DNA from: Stentor roeselii
Taxonomy: Eukaryota; Ciliophora; Heterotrichea; Heterotrichida; Stentoridae
Direction: 5' to 3'
Length of the DNA stretch: 64,000 nucleotides
NCBI GenBank assembly: GCA_006503475.1
Contig: RSEH01000018.1
Span: 62,001 to 126,000 of the forward strand
Both the position numbers and the translations under genes were made by a program. The notes beneath the pieces were generated by a model, which was given only the letters and a program-made list of their open reading frames with translations, did not search any database and had not been told where the DNA came from. Positions 48,059 through 57,069 of the stretch are shown piece by piece (position 1 is the first letter of the stretch; each line of letters starts with the position of its first letter).

Positions 48059-49972
48059 TCAAATTTCAGTCAGGAGTTCATAAGCATTCTGATCCTTGCC
48101 ATTAGTCATCAAATCAATAGCCTCAACAATTTTCTTGATATCCGTTTCATACATCTTCTGCAACTTTTCAATCTCCTTGGCCTGACTTTTAATCTTCATC
48201 AAGAGCATCTCCTTTTCTTCTGGGGTGCATCCAGTGGGTTCAGGTTCTTTAATTCTTTCAAGTAAAACATGAAACTCTTCCTCTTCCTCAGTAGTTAAAC
48301 TATCACTAAAGACCTCTTCTTCCACAACAATTTCATCATTTTCATTAGTTCCATTCACAGGTTGATGGTAAGTTTTATTGAATTCTTTATGAAAGTAAAG
48401 ATTTCTTTTGAATGAAAGCAAAGCAAAGTCATAATATCTGAACTCGCATTTACGGATCCAGGTCTTGAACTCGCTGATTGATAGGAAGAAGATGCTGGTG
48501 ATCCCTTGAGATGTGAAGTCGAAGTCGTAGGGAACTTTGAATAAACTGTACTCTCCGAAGTAACTTCCACTGAGCAATTGGGTCACGAAGCCGATTTCTC
48601 TTTTACCAACCATGACACTTCCTGAATTAATGAAAAAGATATTGACAGACTTTTGCCCTTTATGAATAATAGGTTCGAAACTTTTCATTTCCTTATGTTT
48701 CATGATGCTAGCCAACGAGTACTTCAGATGTTTCGACATACCTTCAAAGAAAATCGCAAACTTTTCAACAATATCAGAAAACAGGAACTTTTTCAGTTCT
48801 TCTCTCAACGAATAAGGTAGTTTTAACATAAAATCATTAGAACAAATATAAGAGTTATCCTTAGACCAGCATCCATGAAAGAACTCGCGAATCTTATTAG
48901 TAAGAGTAACCGGCATAGTCTTATCATGTCTAAACCCATCAAGCATAAGAAGCCATTTTTCCAAATCTCTTTCACGTTCATTCGCAGTTTCATCAGACAA
49001 CTGAAAGTTAGACAAATAATTCGAGACATTTCCCATCAAGTAAGCAAAAAACATGATTCCTACAAATTCAATAATCATCGCATAGATATACTCTCCATTA
49101 TTCTTAGGAGTGATGTCTCCATATCCGACACTAGAAAAAGTAACAGCAGTCCAATAAAGTGCCCTGACATAAACATCAGTAGTTTCATATTCAACGCCGA
49201 GCAGCCAAGTCTTTTCAGGCTCGTCAAAGTCAAGGGTGGTGATGTAGTACCAGATGCAAGCAATGCAATGACAGGTGATAAGCACGGCTTGCACAAAATA
49301 AAGCAACTTGAAAAACAGGTCTTTCGTGTACTGGTCCTTTAAAAGGGTGTCGTTTATAAAGTTCTTCGTCAAGGCTGAGTTTTCAATCCACCTTAAAAAA
49401 AGATTGACTCTTAAAACTCGAGAAATCTTTAACCAGTACAAGTTCTCATTCAGGAGGTAAAAAGGAAAAATCGCGATGAAGTCCAATAAAAAACGATTTA
49501 AAAGGAACTTCTTCGCAATTTGCTTCAAGGAATAAATAAGCACTGAGTTCTCGTAGTAAGCACAAAAGAATGTAAGGATTATATCTAATAATAAAATCGC
49601 GTCGAAAAAGATCTCATGCGGAATGATCTTCTCGTTCGCATCTTTTGAGTAAAAACCGATTCGAAAAGGGATCACGAAGGCGAAATAAAGGTAAAGTAAA
49701 GATACCAGAAGGTCAAATATCGCCTTTATCTTACTGTCTGGAGTTATTATGTACCATGGAAGCTGCAACTCGTCGTTTTGGTTTATTTGAGAAAAAAAGT
49801 TTGAATTGAAACGAGAGATGTTTCGCTCTTCAGCAGCTTGATGCGCCACGTCGATTATGAACTCTAGGTTTTTTAAGTTTCTTATTTTGTTCCAACGGTA
49901 CTTCGCGATTGCTTCTCGTGATAACTTGTTGAGCTCACCAACTTTTTTCATTGTTGTCGCCCTCTCTACCAT
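48059..49972 (-). CDS. Potassium channel of the cyclic-nucleotide-domain (EAG/HCN/CNG) type
   Basis: 637 residues. Six membrane helices from about residue 80 to 320. S4 is weakly charged (ISRVLRVNLFLRW). The pore loop has the potassium selectivity filter SVGYGD at 281-286, followed by S6 (IIEFVGIMFFAYLMGNV). A C-linker helical bundle and a CNB-type domain (IIHKGQKSVNIFFINSGSVMV..., SYFGEYSLF) follow, then an acidic tail (VVEEEVFSDSLTTEEEEEF) and a short coiled coil. Ciliates have large families of such channels, which control membrane potential and ciliary beating. Whether it binds cyclic nucleotides is uncertain, since the Arg after FGEYSLF is not obvious. Confidence 0.88.
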   Translation of the reverse strand: MVERATTMKKVGELNKLSREAIAKYRWNKIRNLKNLEFIIDVAHQAAEERNISRFNSNFFSQINQNDELQLPWYIITPDSKIKAIFDLLVSLLYLYFAFVIPFRIGFYSKDANEKIIPHEIFFDAILLLDIILTFFCAYYENSVLIYSLKQIAKKFLLNRFLLDFIAIFPFYLLNENLYWLKISRVLRVNLFLRWIENSALTKNFINDTLLKDQYTKDLFFKLLYFVQAVLITCHCIACIWYYITTLDFDEPEKTWLLGVEYETTDVYVRALYWTAVTFSSVGYGDITPKNNGEYIYAMIIEFVGIMFFAYLMGNVSNYLSNFQLSDETANERERDLEKWLLMLDGFRHDKTMPVTLTNKIREFFHGCWSKDNSYICSNDFMLKLPYSLREELKKFLFSDIVEKFAIFFEGMSKHLKYSLASIMKHKEMKSFEPIIHKGQKSVNIFFINSGSVMVGKREIGFVTQLLSGSYFGEYSLFKVPYDFDFTSQGITSIFFLSISEFKTWIRKCEFRYYDFALLSFKRNLYFHKEFNKTYHQPVNGTNENDEIVVEEEVFSDSLTTEEEEEFHVLLERIKEPEPTGCTPEEKEMLLMKIKSQAKEIEKLQKMYETDIKKIVEAIDLMTNGKDQNAYELLTEI

Positions 49973-50026
49973 TTAATATTAGGAGGTTTGAATAACAGTT
50001 TCGAGTTTATTATTTTAGTGGAGGGA

Positions 50027-51106
50027 TTAGGATTTATAACGGGATTTTATCTGGTCTCGAGCGGATTGGAAACAAAATTCTGACTGTTTATTAACCCTAA
50101 CAACTTTCCCAGATTCAGTATCAATAAAACTGATCCAAAATCCAAAAAGTTCTTGAATTTCTCTCAAATCATTTTCAATATTTTTCGGGTCTTCCAAGTT
50201 CCATTTTTCCTTCTGTATATTTTTAACAAGTGACTTTAAAAACAAGCTAGGAGTTTGAGTATCATTAAAAATTTTAATAATCATTCTGCACAAAACAATT
50301 AATCTAGTAGCCCTAAGTTGTTTTCCAATTTCACTTTTACTTCTATTTTCCGTTTCATTTTTCTCAGGTAAAGGTGCAGAGGGAACATCAGGAACATTAT
50401 GAAGATTAAAACTTGAATGCCAAGTTTTTGATGCATCAGGATCAAACTTTATTTTCTGTGAATTTAAAAAGGCTGAGTGAATCACTTTGACCCTTTCGAG
50501 AAGTTCTTGCTTAAGCCTCGAGTACCGGCTGTGAATGATAAACTTTGGAAGATGGCCTGATTCAGGCAGGTCGATTTGAAGACTTTCATTAGACCAGGAT
50601 AATGAAAAAAAGTTTGGAATCAAGAAATTGATCTTTTGGATTTCGTCTAGTTCGATACTTTGACTGTGAGTCATCCAGATCACTTGCTTGAGTTTTTGGA
50701 AATTTAGAGAAATTTTGTAGAGACGTGAGTTGTTTATTGTGTGGTCTATCAGTTTTAAGGATTTTAGAAGTTTTTTGTATTTGTAGGGAAGGGTTAAAGA
50801 CTTGGTTGAAGATTTTAGTAGGTCTTGGTATTTCTCTCGAGCAGAAATTCCATTTAAAATCGAATCAGCTTCTAAATCAAATCTAGTAACATTTTCACAG
50901 TCCAAACTTTGAATTAACCTCAAAGTTTTCTGAGATAAGCAATAAGAACTCTCTAAAACTCTACTAAAATTCAGTGACTTCTGAAGAGATCCAACTGAGT
51001 GACCATAAGAACGTTTGATAGTCTCCCCAATTTTACATTTCAACAAGTTTCCTTCATTTTCAATTTTCACCTGAGCGAAATGCTCTGAAATTAAAGACTG
51101 CCTCAT
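50027..51106 (-). CDS. Unknown helical protein
   Basis: 359 residues from the ATG at 51106 (MRQSLISEHFAQVKIEN). An in-frame ATG at 51172 would add 22 hydrophobic residues and bring the gene within 30 nt of the divergent MFS gene; I prefer the inner start because the added DNA looks like promoter sequence, but a signal-anchor form is possible. The chain is helical and basic with no membrane spans. A polar Glu/Ser segment (LPEKNETENRSKSE) separates two helical halves, and the end is FWISFIDTESGKVVRVNKQ. No family recognised. Confidence 0.6.
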   Translation of the reverse strand: MRQSLISEHFAQVKIENEGNLLKCKIGETIKRSYGHSVGSLQKSLNFSRVLESSYCLSQKTLRLIQSLDCENVTRFDLEADSILNGISAREKYQDLLKSSTKSLTLPYKYKKLLKSLKLIDHTINNSRLYKISLNFQKLKQVIWMTHSQSIELDEIQKINFLIPNFFSLSWSNESLQIDLPESGHLPKFIIHSRYSRLKQELLERVKVIHSAFLNSQKIKFDPDASKTWHSSFNLHNVPDVPSAPLPEKNETENRSKSEIGKQLRATRLIVLCRMIIKIFNDTQTPSLFLKSLVKNIQKEKWNLEDPKNIENDLREIQELFGFWISFIDTESGKVVRVNKQSEFCFQSARDQIKSRYKS

Positions 51107-51202
51107 TGCGGGAAAATAATTATAGTAAAAATTTACGCTCTTTACTAAAATTAATAATAGTGCAGCAATCAAAAATCCAACTTTCAGTTCTCATGATAAA
51201 AA

Positions 51203-52396
51203 ATGCGCAAATGGTTAATCCTAGCGTCTTATTCAGCTTCATCTTTTTTAAGTGGAGCGGCTTGGGCGACATTGATTCCGATTCCATCTGTGGGAATGTC
51301 TTACTTTGGAATAACTGACTGGGAACTAACTCTTTATAGTTACTCGTTTTTCTTGGCGTGTGTTCCTCTTTCTTTGCCTTCGAACTGGATGGTGGCGAGG
51401 TCTTTGCATTTCTCGCTTCACTTGATCTGGGCAACGTCTTTGGTTGGGTGCTGGGTTCGGGTCTTGGCAGGAAGGAATTTCTGGATTTCTTTTGCTGGAC
51501 AATTGGTTTTGGCTTCAGGATGCATGCTTATGCTTACAGCTTGCTCGACTACTGCTTCTATTTGGTTTCCTTCTAAACAGGCTTTGATGGCAACGTCGGT
51601 GGGCGCATCTGCTAACTTCGTAGGGATCGGCTTCAGTTATCTCTTGATGAGTTTATGGCCTGACATCCGCCTGGCCCTTTGGGGCCAGGCCTTATTCGCA
51701 AGTTTCTTCTGGGTATTCAACTTCTCTATAATCAAGTCAGACCCGATCCAAGTCGATCGAAACTTTCAAAGATTCAAAGATGACTGGATGATTTGTTTAA
51801 AAAATAAAGACCTGATGATATTAGCAAGTTTATCAGCATGTGGACTAGCAACAAACTACGCAATAGCCTCAGTGATCGGTTTTTTACTAATTCAACAAGG
51901 TTTCAGCACTGCTGAGTCAGGCATCGTTGGATTCATTTACGCGATTTCCGGACTTCTCGGAGGACTTGCTGCAAGTTTCGTCGCTGAAGGACAAGGACAG
52001 GTAAAAAAGATTTTATTTTTTATCTTAATTTCTGCAATTACATCAAGTGCAATTTTTAGTGCTTTGATTAAGTTTAAATTTGCAAGTTTTGTACTTGCTG
52101 CTGTTTTCGGAGCTAGTATCACAGGAAGTTTACCTCTTTGCATCAGGATCTGCATTGAAAGTGAGAAGAGAATCAATGAAAGTATTCCTACTAATTTGAT
52201 TTATTTCATTGCTCAGGTCTTTTCTTGTGTTTTTGTTTATCCGATACAGTTCTGGCAAGATTGGACTGGATTGACTGGCATGTGGGCTGGTTGTGTGTTG
52301 ATTGTCTGTAGTTTTTCAATGATTATTTTCTTGTTGAAGAAAAGAAATGATGTGAAGAATGACAGTGAATTGTTCCAAGTATTGAGGAAAGAATAA
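51203..52396 (+). CDS. MFS transporter, SLC49/FLVCR-like, copy 1
   Basis: 397 residues with 12 predicted membrane helices. It begins MRKWLILASYSASSFLSGAAW, shares the block VFGASITGSLPL-IR-CIES with three neighbours on the opposite strand, and is the most divergent of the four. The sequence pattern (Arg-Trp start, WF, N-GT-like segment NFVGIGFSY) resembles the SLC49/FLVCR branch of the major facilitator superfamily. Animal members move haem, choline or ethanolamine; the substrate here is unknown. It has a shorter tail than copies 2-4. Divergent to the unknown gene at 51106. Confidence 0.85.
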   Translation: MRKWLILASYSASSFLSGAAWATLIPIPSVGMSYFGITDWELTLYSYSFFLACVPLSLPSNWMVARSLHFSLHLIWATSLVGCWVRVLAGRNFWISFAGQLVLASGCMLMLTACSTTASIWFPSKQALMATSVGASANFVGIGFSYLLMSLWPDIRLALWGQALFASFFWVFNFSIIKSDPIQVDRNFQRFKDDWMICLKNKDLMILASLSACGLATNYAIASVIGFLLIQQGFSTAESGIVGFIYAISGLLGGLAASFVAEGQGQVKKILFFILISAITSSAIFSALIKFKFASFVLAAVFGASITGSLPLCIRICIESEKRINESIPTNLIYFIAQVFSCVFVYPIQFWQDWTGLTGMWAGCVLIVCSFSMIIFLLKKRNDVKNDSELFQVLRKE

Positions 52397-52498
52397 AGTT
52401 TAGTTGTATAAATTTTTTTGGAAAGATTTTTAGGTGAGATAAATTTCTCATGTTTATCGATGAAGCCTATTTAAGTATTAACTAGTTATCCATTAGGA

Positions 52499-53740
52499 TC
52501 ACATCAACTGCTGACCAATGCTTGGACTTCCCCAATTTTTTTCATTATTTCCTAAGTCCTTATTGTGCGAGTTGAACCCTTCCTTGCCAAACCCACTTCC
52601 CCTGACCTTCCTGGTGAAAATAAGCAAAAATGAGTAACTCAAAAGAATAAAAAGCGACGCAATCCAAAGTCCAGACTGTCCAGAAACCAAAAAAAAGTAC
52701 TGAATAGGATACGTCAAGAAACTTCCAAAAATCTGCCCAAAAAGGTAAATCAAGTTTGTCGGGATACTTTCATGAACATCATTCATAAACTCAATGCACG
52801 CCCTGATGCCCAAAGGAAGACTTCCAGTGATACTCGCTCCAAACACAGCAGAGGCCAAATAATTAACATACTGCACATGAAGCAAAGCACTAAAAGCGAT
52901 ACTAGACAAAATCGACAAAACCATAAAAACCCGAAAAGAACTCTTCGTCGATTTCCTTACTTCAGCAAGATAAGTTGCAAAAAGTCCTCCAATAAGTCCA
53001 GAAATCGTGATAACAAAACCCATAAGTCCAGTTTCAAACAGTCCAAACCCTTGTTGCTCTAAAAGTATTCCGATAATCGAGGTGATTCCATAATTCGCGG
53101 ATAAAACAATTGATATACTGATAACCAATGCCATTAATGTGGAATTTTTCATTGATTTCACAAGTTCTTGTTTAAATTCAATCTTCTCTCCACTTGTTTT
53201 TTCCTTCTTTCCGACAACGAGATTGAAAATGAAAAAAATTGAAGAGAGAATTGCCTGTGCCCATAAAACTCGAGGAATGTCAGGGATTAAAGCCATTACG
53301 ATGAAAGTGACTCCAACTCCGACGAAGTTCCCAGCGGCTCCGATTGAAGTCACGAGGATCCACTGGCTCTCTGGGAACCATTTTAATGCGGTAGTCGAAC
53401 AAGCTGTTAGAACTGGCATGTTGGCGAAGGCGATTATCACTTGTCCTACGCAAGAAATCCAGAAATTACGACCTGCGATTACTCTCACCCAACAACCTAT
53501 CATCGTTGTCGTCCAGATAAAGTGGAATGACCAGTATAAGGACTTTGCTACCATCCAGTTTGAGATTTGAGCGAAAAATACACTGATTATTGTGAAGATG
53601 TAAGCGTAGAGAGTTAGCTCTGCCTCGTTTATGTTGTAGTATGAGGTGCCTTCATCGGGGATTGGGATTAAAACTGCCCAGGTAGCTCCGCTTAGAAAGG
53701 CAGCTACCGAATATGATGTAAGAATCAACCATTTCCGCAT
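52499..53740 (-). CDS. MFS transporter, SLC49/FLVCR-like, copy 2
   Basis: 413 residues, 12 membrane helices. MRKWLILTSYSVAAFLSGATW start, GTSYYNINEAELTLYAY, RVIAGRNFW and VFGASITGSLPLGIRACIE mark it as a close relative of copies 3 and 4. The central loop is basic (VVGKKEKTSGEKIEFKQEL), as usual in MFS. The C-terminal tail (FNSHNKDLGNNEKNWG...) is cytosolic and polar. DNA of the VFGASITGSLPLGIRA block is nearly identical to copy 3. Complete and apparently functional. Confidence 0.9.
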   Translation of the reverse strand: MRKWLILTSYSVAAFLSGATWAVLIPIPDEGTSYYNINEAELTLYAYIFTIISVFFAQISNWMVAKSLYWSFHFIWTTTMIGCWVRVIAGRNFWISCVGQVIIAFANMPVLTACSTTALKWFPESQWILVTSIGAAGNFVGVGVTFIVMALIPDIPRVLWAQAILSSIFFIFNLVVGKKEKTSGEKIEFKQELVKSMKNSTLMALVISISIVLSANYGITSIIGILLEQQGFGLFETGLMGFVITISGLIGGLFATYLAEVRKSTKSSFRVFMVLSILSSIAFSALLHVQYVNYLASAVFGASITGSLPLGIRACIEFMNDVHESIPTNLIYLFGQIFGSFLTYPIQYFFLVSGQSGLWIASLFILLSYSFLLIFTRKVRGSGFGKEGFNSHNKDLGNNEKNWGSPSIGQQLM

Positions 53741-54296
53741 TTAGCAGCTGGAGAAAAATTAAAAGTGGAAGAAATGTTAGAAATAATTTTTTATGTAAAA
53801 GATGTTTTCAGGGTTTTATAAAGCGATGAATTAGAAACTAGTGTTCTATTATATTTTCAAGAATGAGACAAAATTATAAAGGACTTAAATAAATATGAAG
53901 AACTACCTCGAGACAAGAACTAATTATTAAAACTTTTAAACTATTAAGTTAAACCTATTATCATTTTCTACTAATCATCCAATTTATGCTAAATCAGAAA
54001 ATTCTTGAACTAAGCTAAACTGATCTAGAACCCTCAAAAATTTGATTCAAAAGAAAGAAACTTCTCTCAAATATAAATAAATATAAATATCAAAGACATT
54101 TATCACAATTTATATCATTAACAAAGGCAGAATGATAAATCGATTAACTAAAGCAATTTATGAGATTAATTTAATTATATATGATAACTAAATTGTAATT
54201 TATGATTGTTAAAGTTAATATAAAAATTCATATGGATTATAATTCGTAGATTGAATGCAACTAATTGAATTTTCTAAATTATCCTAAACCCATTCT
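53741..54296. other. AT-rich spacer between MFS copies
   Basis: About 555 nt, very AT-rich, between copies 2 and 3 of the transporter array. No coding-like frame. A possible site of the recombination that made the array, but no boundary repeat is visible by eye. Confidence 0.5.
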
Positions 54297-55519
54297 CTAG
54301 TTCCAATCCTCATCATGTTCAACTTTATTCTCCACAAGTTCCTTTCCACTCAAGAAGCTTTCCTTATAAAACCCTTTTCCCTGAAACCTTCTAGTAAACA
54401 AAAGCAAATAAGCGTAACTAACAAGTATAAAAAACGACCCTACCCACAGTCCAGACAGTCCAGAGACAAAATAAAAGTACTGTATGGGATACGTAAGAAT
54501 CGTGCTAAACACTTGTGAAAACAAATAAATCAAGTTAGTCGGTACACTTTCATTCACATCCGCCATAAACTCAATGCAAGCCCTGATGCCCAAAGGAAGA
54601 CTTCCAGTGATACTAGCTCCAAACACCGCAGAGGCGATATAATTCAAATAATCCACATGAATTAACGCACTTAAAGCAATAGACGACAAAATAGTCAAAA
54701 CCATAAAAACCCTCAAAGAGCTTTTTGTAGACTTTTTCACATCAGCTAAATAAGTAGCAGGTATCGCTCCAATCATGCCAGAACCCGTCACCACAAAGCC
54801 CATCAGCCCAGTAGTAAACTCCCCGAAGCCCTGCTGTTCAAGAAGTATTCCAATAATCGATCCATAAGCAAAATAAACAGACATAGGTATTGACACAAAA
54901 ACAACAAGTATCATTAAAGTTTTATTTTTTAAAGATTTTTTCATTTCTTCCTTTAATTCAATTTTTTCTCCGCTGGTTTTTTCTTTTTTCCCGATAATCA
55001 GATTAAAAATGAAAAAGACTGAAGAAACAACGGCCTGATAAAGAAAAGCGAGAGGGACATCTTGAGCGAAGCACATGAATAAAAAACTAAACCCGGTGCC
55101 TACGAAGTTAGAAGCAGCTGCGATTGAAGTGACGAGAATTACTTGACTCGGTGGGAACCACCGAGTGGCGACACTGGAGCAACCAATGAGAACAGGCATG
55201 TTGCTTAGGGAGACGATGAATTGCCCGATGAAGGAAATCCAGAAATTTCGACCTGCGAGGACTCTGACTATGCAACCGATTGTAAGATTTATCCAATGAA
55301 GTGCATTGACCAGTAAAGGGACTTCGCTATCATCCAGTTCGCAACTGGTGCTAGAGACACGCTGACTACCAGGAAAATGTAAGAGTATAGGGTTAGCTCT
55401 GCCTCGTTTATTCTGAAATAAGAGGTTCCCAGTTCTGGAATTGGGATTAATGTTGCACAGGCTGCACCGACGATGAAGGAGGATACTGAATATGATGTAA
55501 GAATCAGCCATTTTCTCAT
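54297..55519 (-). pseudogene. MFS transporter copy 3 with one frameshift
   Basis: The start at 55519 (MRKWLILTSYSVSSFIVGAA) and the rest from about 55293 (INLTIGCIVRVLAGRNFW... to FTRRFQGKGFYKES) are in different phases. Copies 2 and 4 read MHFIW or FHFIW here; copy 3 reads ATTGG where ATTTGG is expected, so one T is missing around 55293-55297. The remainder is intact and close to copies 2 and 4. It is either a young pseudogene or a sequence error. About 407 residues if read as the family. Confidence 0.8.
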
Positions 55520-55763
55520 TTTATTGAATGGATTTATTAGTTTGTAATAAACAATGGAATGTGGATTGAATGGGCTATTAAAAGTATGAGAAGGACTAAA
55601 TAATAATTTAATTTTTTTCAATTAAATTAAAAAAAATTTGTTAGAGATTTCATGGGAAGATAAAGTTTTGATTTATTAGATTCTCTTTAGTGAAATTTAT
55701 TCTTTGAAATAGATCATCATTTGAATTTAATCTAATCATTAATTTTATATAAGCTAGAAGAGC

Positions 55764-57032
55764 TTATGAATGAATTTCAAATGATTCTTCGATAAACCGA
55801 TCTCGGGTTCCAGTAACATCATCATCATATGCTTCTTTATTTTCTACAAGTTCTTTTCCATTAAAAAAACTTTCTTTGTTAAACCCATCTCCCTGCACTC
55901 TTCTTGTAAAATAAAGTAAGTAAGCGTAGCTCAAAAGTACGAAAAAAGACCCAACCCACAGTCCAGACTGCCCAGAAACAATAAAAAAGTACTGTATCGG
56001 GTAAGTCAAAATACTGCTGAAAACCTGCGCACACAAATAAATCAAGTTCGTCGGGATACTTTCATGCACATCATCCATAAACTCGATACAAGCTCTAATC
56101 CCCAAAGGCAGACTACCAGTGATACTTGCTCCAAAAAGTGCAGAAACAATATAATTAACATAATCCACATGCAGCAATGCACTAAAAGCAATAGACGATA
56201 AAATAGTAAAAACCATAAAAATCCTAAAAGAACTCTTTGTAGACTTCCTCACCTCAGCCAAATAAGTCGCAAAAATAGCTCCAATCATTCCAGAACCCGT
56301 GATAACAAATCCCATAAGTCCAGTGCTGAAAACTCCAAAACCCTGCTGTTCTAAAAGAATGCCAATAATGGAAGTAACCGCATAATTAACCGACAAAACC
56401 ATTGAAACACTGACAACAAGTATCATAAGTGTTTTATTTTTCAAAGAAAAAATCAATTCCTCTTTAAAATCAATGATCTCTCCTCCACTCTCATCTTTTT
56501 TCCCAACAATCAAATTAAAAAAGAAAAAAACAGAAGCGATAATCGCCTGAGTGATCAAAGCAAGTGGAACATCAGGTAAAAAGCTCATAAAAATAAAACT
56601 AAACCCGATTCCTACAAAGTTAGCAGCGGCTCCAATAGAAGTAGCGAGAACCAACTGACGAGAAGGAAACCACTGAGCAGCAACGCAAGAGCAAGCAGTA
56701 AGAACAGGCATGTTGCTGAATGAAACAACTACTTGCCCTGCAAAGGAAATCCAGAAGTTTTGACCTGCGACGACTCTTATCCAACAGCCGATTATTATCG
56801 TTAACCAGATAAAGTGCATCGACTTGTAAAGAGACTTCGCAACCATCCAGTTAGAGACTTGTCCGAAAAATACGCTGATTATGGCGAAGGTGTAAGAATA
56901 AAGAGTAAGTTCTGCCTCGTTTATGTTGTAATATGATGTTCCTTCTTCTGGAATCACTATCAATGTCGCCCAAGCTGCTCCACCTAGAAAGGATGCTACT
57001 GAATATGAGGTAAGAATCAGCCATTTTCGCAT
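55764..57032 (-). CDS. MFS transporter, SLC49/FLVCR-like, copy 4
   Basis: 422 residues, 12 membrane helices, start MRKWLILTSYSVASFLGGAAW. Shares the same blocks as copies 2 and 3 (INEAELTLYSY, VAGQNFWISFAG, SALFGASITGSLPLGIRACIE). The tail is acidic (GKELVENKEAYDDDVTGTRDRF), like that of copy 3 (GKELVENKVEHDED), suggesting copies 3 and 4 are sisters. The substrate of this local expansion is unknown. The upstream gene ends 37 nt away. Confidence 0.9.
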   Translation of the reverse strand: MRKWLILTSYSVASFLGGAAWATLIVIPEEGTSYYNINEAELTLYSYTFAIISVFFGQVSNWMVAKSLYKSMHFIWLTIIIGCWIRVVAGQNFWISFAGQVVVSFSNMPVLTACSCVAAQWFPSRQLVLATSIGAAANFVGIGFSFIFMSFLPDVPLALITQAIIASVFFFFNLIVGKKDESGGEIIDFKEELIFSLKNKTLMILVVSVSMVLSVNYAVTSIIGILLEQQGFGVFSTGLMGFVITGSGMIGAIFATYLAEVRKSTKSSFRIFMVFTILSSIAFSALLHVDYVNYIVSALFGASITGSLPLGIRACIEFMDDVHESIPTNLIYLCAQVFSSILTYPIQYFFIVSGQSGLWVGSFFVLLSYAYLLYFTRRVQGDGFNKESFFNGKELVENKEAYDDDVTGTRDRFIEESFEIHS

Positions 57033-57069
57033 TTAGTTTTAAAAGTTTCGAGGAATTTTAGATTATTAA

